Shown here: in pieces, positions 1 to 10,660 of the stretch
Layout: each line of letters begins with the position of its first letter
How positions within the stretch are numbered: position 1 is the stretch's first letter
DNA from: Prorocentrum cordatum
Taxonomy: Eukaryota > Sar > Dinophyceae > Prorocentrales > Prorocentraceae
Reading direction: 5' to 3'
DNA: 64,000 bases
Assembly (NCBI GenBank): GCA_963575745.1
Contig: CAUYUJ010022418.1
Location: 59,872-123,871 of the forward strand
The notes under the pieces: model-generated
The model's database searches: none
The model's input: only the letters and a program-made list of their open reading frames with translations
What the model was told of the DNA's origin: nothing
Program-made: the position numbers and the translations under genes

Positions 1-540
1 CTCGTCAGTGGTGCGCCGAATCGTGCCAGTCAGCGCTTTGGCACTTCTCACCTGGGGCTGTAGTTAGAGCTTCCGGGGAGGAGCGATCCTCGCGAGGGGT
101 GTGAATTGGTAGGCGAGGTGACGCTATGCGGATGTCGCTGGTGGTGCTATAGCTGGAGCTCCTTGTGGATCGCGCTCCTCGCGAAGAATACGCCGAATCA
201 GGCCACGTGATGCTATGAGAGTTGCCCCAGTGGGACCGGAATTGGGGCTCCCTGTGGAGCACGATCCTCGTGAGGGGTGCGTCGAAGTAGGCCACGTGGT
301 GCTATGCGAGTTCCCCCATTGGGACCGTAGATGGAGCCCCCTGTGGAGCACGATCCTCGTGAGGGGTGTGCCGAGTTTGGAGATGTGATGATGTGCAAGT
401 TCCTCCACCGGGGCCATGCTTGAAGCTTTTCCAAGCTGATCCTCGCGAGAGAAGTGCCGATTCGGCGGACACGATCCTCGGGGGGTGTGCGCTGCCTCTG
501 GCGAGGCAGCACAATGCAACTCTCCTACTGGCGCCACGGC
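1..540 (-). repeat. Divergent 90-bp satellite block, reverse orientation
   Basis: Read on the minus strand this block has the same word order as the large arrays further right: a TCGGCACACCCCTCAC-like segment, then CAGGGAGCTCCA, then a variable segment. The words recur about 89-90 bp apart, for example CTGTGGAGCA at 252 and 341. A subfamily-specific segment (GAGGATCGTGCTCCAC on the minus strand) replaces the usual CGTTTCGTGGCCCC. The left end is cut by the window edge. Confidence 0.75.
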
Positions 541-730
541 CAGCTAAGCGTAACATCACAACATAACGCAAACAAGCATAACATTTGCAGCCACAACCGC
601 TGGAGACAAAACTACTGGGAGGTTCTGGAGGCCTCTCGGAGGTCTCTGGAGGCTTCCTGCTCCCGCTCTTGGGGCCATCTTGGATCTGTTCTGAAAGGTC
701 TGAGGCTGTCCTGGACGCCTCTTCGGCAAT
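541..730. other. Spacer with a short CTTGG-type repeat fragment
   Basis: Positions 541-600 are AT-richer unique sequence. From about 600 to 720, words such as GGAGGCCTCTCGGAGG and TCTTGGGGCCATCTTGG resemble the 10/11-bp interspersed element seen at 7290. I see no gene here. Confidence 0.5.
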
Positions 731-839
731 CTTTTTCCCAACCATCCTGTGGTGTTGGGTCCTCGTTTTGAAGAGACGTCGCCCCGCGTTCCTTCCTTCC
801 CGCTGCCCCCTCCCTCCTGGGGATCATCCCAATCTTTCA
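731..839 (+). repeat. Satellite boundary element, right half
   Basis: The segment TTTCCCAACCATCCTGTGG through TTTTGAAGAGACG, followed by a C/T-rich run, lies directly before the first plus-strand satellite array. The same segment lies in front of the arrays at 2690, 4450 and, partly, 9740. It is therefore a specific array-edge element and not a random spacer. Confidence 0.7.
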
Positions 840-2050
840 TCATTGCCGCCGTATCACCCCATTTCGGCACACCCCCACCAGCGGTTTCATGTGGCTCCCC
901 ATAGGAGCTCCACCGAAGGTCCCATGTGGGTGTGCCCGGCATGCGTCCCGCACACCCATTTCGGCACACCCCTCACACGTTTCGTGGCCCCATAGGGAGC
1001 TCCACCGAAGGCCCCAGTGGCATGGTTCGCATGCCTCCCCACCACACATTTCGGCACACCCCTCACACGTTTCGTGGCCCCATAGGGAGCTCCACCGAAG
1101 GTCCCAGTGGGTGTGCCCGCATGCGTCCCGCACACCCATTTTGGCACACCCTTCACACGTTCCGTGGCCCCATAGGGAGCTCCACCGAAGGTCCCAGTGG
1201 GTGTGCCCGCATGCGTCCGCACCACCCATTTCGGCAAACCCTCACACGTTTCGTGGCCCCATAGGGAGCTCCGCGAAGGTCATCAGGGGTTGTGGCCCGC
1301 ATGCGTCCCGCAAACCCATTTCGGCACACCCCTTCGCACGTTCCGTTGCCCCATAGGGAGCTCCACCGAAGGCCCCAGTGCTGCCGGCCGCATGCGTCCC
1401 GCACACCCAATTCGGCGCTCCCCTCACGCGTTTCGTGGCCCCATAGGGAGCTCCACCGAAGGCCCCAGTGCTGCCGGCCGCATGCGTCCCGCACACCCAT
1501 TTCGGCACACCCTCCACACAGTTTCGTGGCCCATAGGGACTCCACCGAAGGTCCCACAGTGGGTGTGCCCGCCACAGTGGGTGTGCCGCATGCGTCCCGC
1601 ACATCATCTTTGGCACACCCATCAACAAGCTTTCGTGGCCCCATAGGAGCCTCCACCGAAGGTTCCCCAGTGGGTGTGCCCGCTATGCGTCCCGCCCACA
1701 CCCATTTCCGCACACCCCTACAAGTTTTCGTGCCCCATTAGGGAGCTCCACCGAAGGTCCCAGTGGGTGTGCCCGTACGTCCCACACACCCATTTCGGCA
1801 CACCCCTCACACGTTTCGTGGCACCATACGGAGCTCCACCGAAGGTCCCAGTGGGTGTGCCCGCATGCGTCCCGCACACCCGTTTCGGCACACCCTTCAC
1901 ACGCTTCGTGGCCCCATAGGGAGCACCGAAGGTCCCAGTGGGTGTGCCCGCATGCGTCCCGCACACCCATTTCGGCACACCCCTCACACGTTCCGTGGCC
2001 CCATAGGGAGCTCCACCGAAGGTCCCAGTGGGTGTGCCCGCATGCGTCCC
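840..2050 (+). repeat. 90-bp satellite array A
   Basis: About 13 tandem copies of a GC-rich unit. The core words are CCCCATAGGGAGCTCCACCG, AAGGCCCCAGTG, CGCATGCGTCCCGCACACCC and TTTCGGCACACCCCTCACAC. The unit is 90 bp, a multiple of three, which explains the parallel open frames on both strands. Many copies here carry the GTGGGTGTGCC subtype of the variable segment. Small indels are common around 1500-1750. Confidence 0.9.
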
Positions 2051-2590
2051 GTCGTCTCTCTGCCCAGCGGCAAGAGCCTTGCCCGCTATCAGCCAGCCAG
2101 CTAGCTCTTTTTGCTCCGCGCAGTGGACGACCCGCGCGCGTCGCTGGGACCCCTCCGGGGCGACCTGCGCGCGTCGCGGGGACTCCGCGCTGCGCTGCTC
2201 CCGCAGCCTTGGACTTTTGAGTGCGCGGGCAAAGAGGGAGTAAAGGAAGGGGAGGAAGCGGGCGCGATCCTCGCGGGGGGGCGCGCCGACATTGGCGTCG
2301 CGGCGCGCGGGCGATGCCGTCGGGGAGTCCCGGGGAAGCTCCTTGCGGCGGCCACGCCCAGCGTCACGAGTACTCAGAGGCAGACATTGTCAAACTATTG
2401 ACATTCATACACAATTGCGCCACGCTTTGTCATAGTCGCATTCATGCACGTAGACTCGTTCGCACGCAGATTCATTCACAGTCAGACGCACGCGCGCAGA
2501 TTCACCCGCGCTCAGTCTCCCTACGTACTCAGATCAATCGTTTTCGTTCGCGTTGTGTACCACGCCACTCATGTCGGCACACCCCTAGCA
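2051..2590. other. Unique GC-rich insert between satellite arrays
   Basis: The satellite breaks off at 2050. The first half is very GC-rich and carries a plus-strand open frame (2111-2401) rich in Arg, Gly and Ala. From about 2400 the sequence is more AT-rich and holds loose repeats of GCACGCAGATTCA-like words. I recognise no protein or RNA. The satellite resumes at about 2570 with one damaged copy. Confidence 0.5.
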
Positions 2591-2812
2591 CGGTTCGTTG
2601 CCTCATAGGGATCGCCACCGAAAAAGTGAATCACTATTGCGGTACTCACACCTGTATATGGTTGGGTCCCTCGTCAGGCTAATTTTTCCCAACCATCCTG
2701 TGGTGTTGGGTCCTCGTTTTGAAGAGACGGTCCCCGCGTCCTCCTCTCCTCTCCTCTCCTCCCCTCCTCTCCTCCTCTCCTCCTCTCCTCTTCACCCACC
2801 CAGTACTCCGTT
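2591..2812 (+). repeat. Complete satellite junction element
   Basis: A damaged satellite end is followed by GGTACTCACACCTGTATATGG, then TTGGGTCCCTCGTCAGG, then CCCAACCATCCTGTGGTG with TTTTGAAGAGACGGTCCC, then a CTCCTCTCCTC tract. The same two halves are joined in the same order at 4386-4592. Isolated left halves end arrays at 6900 and 10600. Isolated right halves start arrays at 731 and 9713. Confidence 0.75.
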
Positions 2813-4385
2813 TCGTGGCCCCATAGGGAGCTCCGCCGAAGGCCCCAGTGCTGCCGCCCGCATGCGTCACCCACACCCAATTCGGCACACCCATCACACG
2901 TTTCGTTGCCCCATTGGGAGCTCCACCGAAGGCCCCAGTGCTGCCGCCCGCATGCGTCCCGCACACCCAATTCGGCACACCCCTCACACGTTTCGTGGCC
3001 CCATAGGGAGCCCCACGAAAGGACCAGTGCTGCGCATGCGTCACCCACACCAATTTCGGCACACCCCTCACACGTTTCGATGGACCATTAGGGGAGCCCC
3101 ACCCGAAAGGCCCAGTGTGCTTCCGTCCGCATGCGTTACGCACACCCAATTCGGCACCACCCCTCAACACATTTCGTGGCCCCCATAGGGAGCTCCGCCG
3201 AAGGCCCCAGTGTGCTCGGCCGCTGCCGCCCGCATTGCGTCCCGCACACCCAATTCGGCACACCCCTTACACGTTTCGTGGCCCCATAGGGAACCCCACC
3301 GAAGGCCCCAGTGCTGCCGCCCGCATGCGCCCCGCACGCCCAATTCGGCACACCCCTCACACGTTTCGTGGCCCCATAGGGAGCCCCGCCGAAGGCCCCA
3401 GTGCTGCCGCCCGTATGCGTCCCGCACACCCAATTCGGCACACCCCTCACACGTTTCGTGGCCCCATAGGGAGCTCCACCGAAGGCCCCAGTGGCTGCGC
3501 CCGCATGCGGTTCCACCCCCCATTCTGGCACACCCCTCACACGTTTCGTGGCCCCATAGGGAGCTCCACCGAAGGACCCAGTGGCTGCGCCCGCATGCGG
3601 TTCCACCCCCCATTCTGGCACACCCCTCACACGTTTCGTGGCCCCATAGGGAGCTCCACCGAAGGCCCCAGTGGCGGCGCTCACATGCGCATGCGTCCCG
3701 CGCACCCATTTCGGCACATCCCTGACAGGTTTCGTGGCCCCATCATCCACCGGAGGCCCCAGTGGCGGCGCTCACATGCGTCACCCACACCCACCCAATT
3801 CGGCACACCCCTCACACGTTTCGTGGCCCCATAGGGAGCTCCACCGAAGGCCCCAGCGGCCGCGCTCACATGCGTCCCCGCCACCCATCCCGGCACGCCC
3901 CTCACAACAACAGGTTTCGTGGCCCCATAGGGAGCTCCACCGAAGGCCCCAGTGGCACCGCCCGCATGCGTCACCACCCGCACCCAATTCGGCACACCCC
4001 TCACACGTGTCGTGGCCCCATAGAGAGCTGCACCGAAGGCCCCAGTGGCGGCGCTCACAGGCGTCCCCGCCACACATCCCAGTACACCCCTCACGCGCTT
4101 CGTGGCCCCATAGGGAGCTCCACCGAAGGCCCCAGTAGCGGCGCTTACATGCGTCTCCGCCACCCATCCCGGCCCCCCCCCCCGCAGCAGCATCATGTTT
4201 CGGGGACCCATAGGGAGCTCCACTGGAGGCCCCAGTGGCGGCCCGCACATGCGTTTCCGCCACCCATGTCGGCACGCCCCGCGCGTGTTTCAGATCCCCA
4301 TAGGGAGCTTCGCCGAATGCCCCAGTGGTACCCATCTCGGCACACCCCTCACACGTTCCGTAGTCCTATGGGCAGTTCCATTGAA
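2813..4385 (+). repeat. 90-bp satellite array B
   Basis: About 17 copies. CGTTTCGTGGCCCCATAGG recurs at exact 90-bp steps between 3361 and 3631. The variable segment changes along the array: a GCTGCCGCC subtype early, a GGCTGCGCC subtype near 3490-3600, and a GGCGGCGCTCACATGCG subtype after 3670. This indicates local homogenisation of neighbouring units. Confidence 0.92.
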
Positions 4386-4592
4386 GATGAAACCCGCAGC
4401 TGCGGTACTGACAACTGCATATGGTTGTGTTCTTCGCCAGGCTATTTTTTTCCCAACCATCCTGTGGTGTTGGGTCTTCGTTTTGAAGAGACGGTCCCCG
4501 CGTCCTCTCCTCTCCTCTCCTCTCCTCCTCTCCTCTCCTCTCCTCTCCCCCTCCTCCTCCCTCCTCTTCCTCTTCCTTGCGTTTCACCCACC
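4386..4592 (+). repeat. Complete satellite junction element
   Basis: It has the same ordered parts as the junction at 2591: GCGGTACTGACAACTGCATA, then TTCGCCAGGCTATTTTTTTC, then CCCAACCATCCTGTGGTG, then TTTTGAAGAGACGGTCCCCG, then a TCCTCTCCTC tract. It separates arrays B and C. Confidence 0.75.
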
Positions 4593-6899
4593 CAGTACAG
4601 CGTTTCGTAGCCCCATAGGAGCTCCGCCGAAGGCCCCAGTGCTGCCGCCCGCATGCGTCCCGCACACCGATTTCGGCACACCCCTTACACGTTTCGTGGC
4701 CCCATAGGGAACTCTACCGAAGGCCCCAGTGCTGCCGCCCGCATGCGTCACCCACATCCAATTCGGCACACCCCTCACACGTTTCGTGGCCCCATAGGTG
4801 CTCCGCCGAAGGCCCCAGTGCTGCCGCCCGCATGCGTCACCCACACACAAGTCGGCACACCCCTCACACGTTTCGTGGCCCCATAGGAGCTCCGCCGAAG
4901 GCCCCAGTGCTGCCGCCCGCATGCGTCCCCCACACCCAATTCGGCACACCCCTCACACGTTTCGTGGCCCCATAGGAGCTCCGCCGAAGGCCCCAGTGCT
5001 GCCGCCCGCATGCGTCACGCACACCCAATTCGGGCACACCCCTCACACGTTTCGTGGCCCCATAGGGAGCTCCGCCGAAGGCCCCAGTGATGCCGCCCGC
5101 ATGCGTCACGCACACACAATTCGGCAACCCCTTACACGTTGTCGTGGCTGGGGGGCCCCATAGGAGCGCCGGCGGAAGGCCCCAGTGATGCCGCCGCCTG
5201 CGTCACCCACAACCATTTCGGCACACCCATCACGCGTGTCCGTGGCCCCATAGAGCTCCGCCGAAAGGCCCCAGTTCTGCCGCCCGCATTGCGTCACCCA
5301 CACACAATTTCGGCCACCCACACACGTTTCGTGGCCCCATAGGAGCTCCGCCGAAGGCCCCAGTGCTGCCGCCCGCATGCGTCACGCACACCCAAGTCGG
5401 CACACCCCTCACACGTTTCGTGGCCCCATAGGAGCTCCGCCGAAGGCCCCAGTGCTGCCGCCCGCATGCGTCACCCACACCACATTCGGCACACCCCTCA
5501 CACGTTTCGTGGCCACCTAGGGAAACTCTACCGAAGGCCCCATCTGCGCCCGCATGCGTCACCCACACCAATTTCGGCACACCCCTCAAACGTTTCGTGG
5601 CCCCAAAGGGGGCTCAGCAGAAGGCCCCAGTGCTGCCGCCCGCATGCGTCACGAACACCTAATTCGGCACACGGCACACCTCTCACACGTGTCGTAGCCC
5701 CATAGGGAGCTCGCCGAAGGACCCAGTTGCTGCCGCCCGCATGCGTCACCCACAACCAATTCGGCACACCCTCACACGTTTCGTGGCCCCATAGGGAGCT
5801 CCGCCGAAGGCCCCAGTGCTGCCGCCAGCATGCGTCACGCACACCAAATCGCACACCCCTCACACGTTTTCGTTGGCCCCATATGGGAGCTACGCCGATA
5901 GGGCCCAAGTGCTGCCGCCCGCAATGCGTCGACGCCCACCGATTTCGGCACACCCCTTACACGTTTCGTGGCCCCATAGGGAACTCTACCGAAGGCCCCA
6001 GTGCTGCCGCCCGCATGCGTCACGCACACCCAATTTTGCACACCTCTCACACGTTTCGTGGCCCCATAGGGAGCTCCGCCAAAGGCCCCAGTGCTGCCGC
6101 CCGCATGCCTCACCCACACCCAATTCGGCACACCCCTCACACGTTTCGTGGCCCCATAGGGGGCTCCGCCGAAGGCCCCAGTGCTGCCGCCCGCATGCGT
6201 CCCGCACATTTATTTCGGCACACCACTCACACGTTTCGTGACCCCATAGGAGCTCCACCGAAGGCCCCAGAGTGCTGCCGCCCGCATGCGTCACCCACAC
6301 CCATTTCGGCACACCCCTCACGCGTTTCGTGGCCCCATAGGGAATGCGTCCCGCACACCCATTTCGGCATACCCTTCACACGTTTCGTGGCCCCATAGGG
6401 AGCTCCACCGAAGGCCCCAGTGGGTGTGCCCGCATGCGTCCCGCACATCCATTTCGGCACACCCCTCACGCGTTTCGTGACCCCTCACACGTTTCGTGGT
6501 CCCATAGGGAGCTCCACCGAAGAATGGGTGTGCCCGCATGCGTCCCGCACACCCATTTTGGCACACCCCTCGCACGTTTCGTGGCCCCGTAGAGGGGCTC
6601 CACCGAAGGTCCCAGTGCTGCCGCCCGCATGCGTCCCGCACACCCATTTCGGCATACCCTTCACACGTTTCGTGGCCCCAAAGGGAGCTCCGCCGAAGGC
6701 CCCAGTGGGTGTGCCCGCATGCGTCCCGCACACTCATTTCGGCACACCCCTCACGCGTTTCGTGACCCCTCGCACGTTTGTGGTCCCATAGGGAGCTCCA
6801 CCGAAGGCCCCAGTGGGTGTGCCCGCATGCGTCCCGCACACCCATTTCGGCACACCCCTCGTACGTTTCGTGGCCCCGTAGGGGGCTCCACCGAAGAAG
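4593..6899 (+). repeat. 90-bp satellite array C
   Basis: About 25 copies, mostly of the GCTGCCGCC subtype with CATGCGTCACCCACACC, returning to the GTGGGTGTGCC subtype after 6400. Copies between 5130 and 5950 carry many one- to ten-base indels. Truncated units occur at 6340 and 6475-6500. Confidence 0.92.
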
Positions 6900-7008
6900 A
6901 TATTCACAACTGCGGTACTCACAATTGCATATGGTTGGGTCCTTCGCCAGGATATTTTTTTAAAGATTTTTTTCGTTGAAAATCTCCCTGTAGGGGGTCA
7001 GGCCCGAC
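6900..7008 (+). repeat. Array-end element joined to a transposon-like right terminus
   Basis: At 6900-6955 the left half of the junction element closes array C. It runs through a T-rich stretch into CTCCCTGTAGGGGGTCAGGC followed by CCGAC. That is the right terminus of the short inverted-repeat element found intact at 25718-25869. The matching left terminus is not visible nearby. Confidence 0.6.
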
Positions 7009-7289
7009 TTAAGTCTTGCGGTCGAGTCGGGTCGGGCAAGCGGGCTGAAAGGCGGGATCGGGCGGGCGGGACCTCAAGTCGGCTGGTTTGCGCGTTGCAT
7101 CTTCGGGGGACCTCGCCTGTCCCCCAAAATTGGTGCCTTCTCCCGTGCCCGACGCGGGCTCGAGGCAGCCTCGACAAGGATTCGGCGTGTATTCGACGCG
7201 GATTCGACACGGATTCGACACGGATCCGACAATGCCGATATGGATTCAGCACGGGTTCGACGCGGATGGGGCGCCGGTTTTCTTGAGGC
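7009..7289. other. Unique spacer with a 12-bp minisatellite
   Basis: Between about 7171 and 7268 the word GGATTCGACACG and its variants recur every 10-12 bp. The rest is GC-rich and unique. Very similar Arg/Ser/Asp-rich open frames on both strands come from the repeat and not from a gene. Confidence 0.55.
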
Positions 7290-7990
7290 CTCCTGGAGGC
7301 TATCTTGAGCCATGCTCGGCTAGAGGCTGTCGGAGGCTATCTTGAGCCATGCTCGGCTATCTTGGGCCATCTTGAGGCTGCCTTGAGGCCTCTTGGAGGG
7401 CTGTCGAAGGCTATCTTGAGCCATGCTTGGCTATCTTAGGCCATTTTGAAGGCCATCTTGGGCTATCTGGGGCTCTCTTGGAGCTATCTTGGGCCAAAAA
7501 GGGCGGGCTGGAGGGTCTTTGGGAGAGGCTGGGAGGCCTCTTGGGGCCATCTTGGGCCCCATGGCTCAGGAAGAGGGGGCGCCTTAATTCGGATCCCCCC
7601 CACGGAGGCTCTCAAACGGCGTCTTGGGGCCGTCTTGGAGCGCTCTTGGGCGCCTCTTGGGCGATCTTGGGGCCGTCTTCGGCCTTCTTGGGCCCCTCTT
7701 GGGGCCCTTTTGGGCCATCATGGTGCCATCTTGAGGCTTCCAATGCCAAAAACATTGATTTTCCTTATGTTTTTGAAGGGTTTTGGCATCTTGGAGGGCG
7801 CCGTGGAGGGCTCGAAGGGCGCTTGGATCCGTCTTGGGGCTGTCTTGGGGCCTCTTGGGGGTATGTCGGAGGCTATCTTAACCCATCTTGAAGTAACATG
7901 GGCCATCTTGGAGGCCATCTTGCGACTTTGAACGCCTCTTGGAGCAATCTTGGGCCATCTTGGACGCTCTAGCGCCTCGCGGCGCGCCCC
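7290..7990 (+). repeat. 10/11-bp phased interspersed element, copy 1
   Basis: CTTGGGGCCT-like words begin every 10 or 11 bp, so two words make 21 bp and translate as a Ser-Trp-Gly/Leu heptad. Non-repeat islands interrupt the array at about 7565-7625 and 7738-7795; the second contains AAAAACATTGATTTTCC. The right end, CTCTAGCGCCTCGCGG followed by CCGTCCAGGCCCAGG, resembles the end of the copy at 26120-26795. Confidence 0.75.
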
Positions 7991-8797
7991 GTCCAGGCCC
8001 AGGGGAGGGGGCAGGGGGAGGGGTTTCAGTGGAAGAGAGAAGAAAAACACGCGTTATACCACCTAAGCCCAGAGGGCTGGTGGGGTTTATCCCCCGTCTT
8101 GGGGTTGAGACCCCTCGAGGCGTACTTGATTTTGAGAGCCTGCGAGTCTCTGGCGCTCTGGTGGATACTTCGACCCTTGCACGGCGCCAACAAACCACGG
8201 GTGCCCCGTGTCAGGCGGGATGCAATAGGCCGAGCCCAGCTTACAGTATTCGACTCGACCAGACTGCTCCATCGCGTGCCCACCTAGCAGGAAGGAGGAT
8301 TGTGAAAACCTAGGTCACCCGCGGGGGCGTGAGGATAATCGCGCTTCGCGAGTCGCGGCCTCGACCGGAGCGGCTGCCCTCCTCCAAGGGGGCGGCGCAG
8401 GGGCGCTAGGGCGCAAAGGTCATCGTGCGTCGCTCGTCGCGGGGCGCGATGTCGAAGTTCGGTGGCCTAGATTACGAGGCCCCGAGCCCCTCCGCACGAG
8501 TGTGACTTGACCTTCATCTATGTGAGCGGACCCACTCACGCTCCGACGCCATTCCTCCCCCGTGCGATCGTTCTCCCGGGGCCCTTACACCAAAGGTTTT
8601 GGGCACCCATGCGAGCGTAAGCGTCTTTGGCAGGTATGGGGTCTCTTTCGAAGTCGCCAGCCCGGGCATTGTCCAAAAGTCCTGTCGCCGGCAGCCTCTC
8701 CCTGCCGTGCGGTGTCCTGCCCTGGCTCTGGCGCAGTTTTCCCGCACAACCGCTCGTGTTCTTGATGCCCAAGCTTTTCCTGAGTAGCCTATCATTC
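7991..8797. other. Unique sequence, no recognised gene
   Basis: This is non-repetitive, GC-rich and without low-complexity tracts. Short open frames exist on both strands, for example plus 7939-8313 and minus 8026-8283, but none has a recognisable domain. The stretch GTGTTCTTGATGCCCAAGC to TGAGTAGCCTATCATTC at about 8757-8797 is repeated in diverged form at about 8970-9014, flanking the inverted-repeat element between them. Confidence 0.4.
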
Positions 8798-8964
8798 GGG
8801 GGTGGACAGACCTCCTACCCTGACACGTCGATTAGTGAATTGTCCGTTTTCGGTTCTCGAGAGGGCGCCGCGGCCGTCATTTTCCAGGCTTGCGCCCGCC
8901 AGGTTTGGGCCCGAGGTCGTTTTCACTAAACCACGTTTTACTAAGGGGAGGTCTGTCCATCCCC
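8798..8964. mobile_element. Inverted-terminal-repeat element, 167 bp (MITE-like)
   Basis: The left end GGGGGTGGACAGACCTCC is the near-perfect inverse of GGAGGTCTGTCCATCCCC at the right end. The match extends inward through GATTAGTGAA at the left and TTCACTAAACCACG at the right, so each arm is roughly 45 bp. There is no coding capacity. The element lies between two diverged direct copies of a roughly 45-bp flank, which could be an ancient duplication or a long target repeat. Confidence 0.5.
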
Positions 8965-8978
8965 GACTTGTGTTCTCG

Positions 8979-9323
8979 ATGTGCAAGCTTTTCCCGAGTA
9001 GCCTGTCATGTTTTGGACATGTGCAATGGAAACTGGTCGACTCTTTCGATGGTGCTGGTCCCATGCCGGATCAGGACGACATCGACGACTACTGGCACAG
9101 CCACTGCGTGCCCCTCGAGGCGTCGGTCCTGGCATGGAGCGGCGAAGCGGTCGGGATTCGGAGGAGGAGGGGACTTTGGAGGACGAGGAGGACCAGTGAG
9201 GAGGAGATGGAAGACGCACACAGCAAAGCGAGGTGTTGTCTTGCTGTCAAGGTGATCTTGTCAGTAGCAGTGGCGTCCTCGTGGGGCCTTCAAGTCCTGC
9301 TATCGTCTCTGTTTCTGATGTAG
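8979..9323 (+). CDS. Weak candidate small protein, unrecognised
   Basis: An open frame of 114 codons starts at the ATG at 8979; a longer frame opens upstream at 8802 through the inverted-repeat element. The middle is acidic and aromatic (PDQDDIDDYWHSHC near residues 30-45). It is followed by an Arg-rich stretch and a hydrophobic C-terminus rich in Val, Leu, Ser and Ala that could span a membrane. Codons show no low-complexity bias. Just downstream, at 9330-9345, a T-rich tract ends in CAG and is followed by further coding-like sequence, so this might be one exon of a spliced gene. No family is recognised and the call could be chance. Confidence 0.15.
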   Translation: MCKLFPSSLSCFGHVQWKLVDSFDGAGPMPDQDDIDDYWHSHCVPLEASVLAWSGEAVGIRRRRGLWRTRRTSEEEMEDAHSKARCCLAVKVILSVAVASSWGLQVLLSSLFLM

Positions 9324-9712
9324 TTTTTGATATTTTCAGGTCCTCACCCAATTGGATGCAGTACATCAGGATGAGTTCGACTCAGATGGGAAGGCGAAGA
9401 AGAAAGAACGCGTGCCTATGTGTGTCTGGATACACATGCGCGCAGCGATGACGCAGACGCCCATACGTGTGGACGTGCACGTATGCAAGTCATCATGCAC
9501 GCGCGCAGGCATTTTCTTTGTCGGCATGCGCACTTCTGCGCTCCCCCTCTCGACGTGCCCACCGATGACAAATGTTTCCGGTCTGATTGGTCCCCTGCGG
9601 CTATTTGGGGTTCTTTGGCTATGACAATCCGTCTTGCAACTTTTCGACTCGCTGTTGACATGCAGATAGTCAACGATGTAGGATCTTTGTGAGGCCCTGT
9701 GGATCTATTCAA
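9324..9712. other. Possible exon and unique spacer
   Basis: A pyrimidine-rich tract ending TTTTGATATTTTCAG (to about 9341) looks like a 3' splice site. The following sequence, read in the frame that opens VLTQLDAVHQDEFDSDGKAK, is coding-like for about 25 codons. After 9415 the sequence is dominated by alternating ACACATGCGCGC-type words. No confident gene is seen. Confidence 0.25.
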
Positions 9713-10660
9713 CCACGAATCCGTTTTGATTTGTGTGTCCTCGTTCTTGAAGAGACAGTCCCCGCGTCTCCTCTTCTCCTCCACTCCTCGTCCTCTCCTC
9801 CTCCGCCTCCTCCCTCCTCCCGTCAACCCTCTCACCTTGGTACACTCCTCACAGGTTTCGTGGCCCCATGGGACGCTCCACCAAAGGCCCCAGTGGCATG
9901 GTTCGCATGCCGCCCCCCTTCATTTTGGCAAACCCCTCACACGTTTCGCGGCCCCACCAGGAGCTCCTCCGAAGGCCCCAGTGGCATGGTTCACATGCCG
10001 CCCCCCGTCCAGTTTGGCAAACCCCTCACATGTTTCGTGGCCCCATGGGGAGCTCCACCAAAGGTCCCAGCGGCAGCGCCCGCATTCTAACCCCCCTTCA
10101 TTTAAGTACACCGCTCATACGTCTCGTGGCCCCATAGGGAGCTCCACCGAAGGCCTCAATGGAATGGTTCGCATGCCGCCCCCCCTCCACGTTGGCACAC
10201 CCCTCACACGTTTCGTGCCTCCCATAGGGAGCTCCTTCGAAGGCCCCAGTGGCATGGTTTGCATGCCGCCCCCTTCCATCTTGGCACCCCCCACACGTTT
10301 GGTGGCCCCACAGGGTGCTCCACCGAAGGCCCCAGCGGCATGGTTCGCATGCCGCCCCCCCCACCACTATGGCACACCCCTCATAGGTTTCCTGGCCCCA
10401 TCGGGAGCTCCACCGACGGCCCCCGTGGCACGGTTCGCATGCCGCCCCCGCTCCACTTTGGCACACCCTCACGCGCTTCGTGGCCCCATCGGGAGCTCCA
10501 CGGAAGGCCCCAGCGGCCGCGCCCGCACGGCGCCGCCGCCCCCTGGCGGCGCACCCTTCGCGCGCTCCGTGCCCATCGGGAGCTCCACCCGGGGCGGTTC
10601 TCACAACGGTGGTGTTCATAATTGCCGGTGGTTGGGTCCTGCGTTCAGGATGATTTGGAC
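9713..10660 (+). repeat. 90-bp satellite array D with boundary elements
   Basis: The block opens with the right half of the boundary element (TCCTCGTTCTTGAAGAGAC and a CTCCTC tract). It continues with about eight satellite copies of a distinct subtype (AGTGGCATGGTTCGCATGCC) and closes near 10600 with a diverged left half (GGTGGTGTTCATAATTGCCG). Units remain close to 90 bp. Confidence 0.85.

Noticed and set aside
840-6899. Possible CRISPR-like array because of regular repeats with variable segments
   Set aside because: The unit is contiguous at 90 bp, the variable segment falls into a few recurring subtypes, and the genome is eukaryotic in character.
7304-7423. CTTGAGCCA, the complement of the spliced-leader 3' end, at 7304, 7341 and 7415
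   Set aside because: Only nine bases match, and they are part of the GGCTATCTTGAGCCATGC unit of the phased element.
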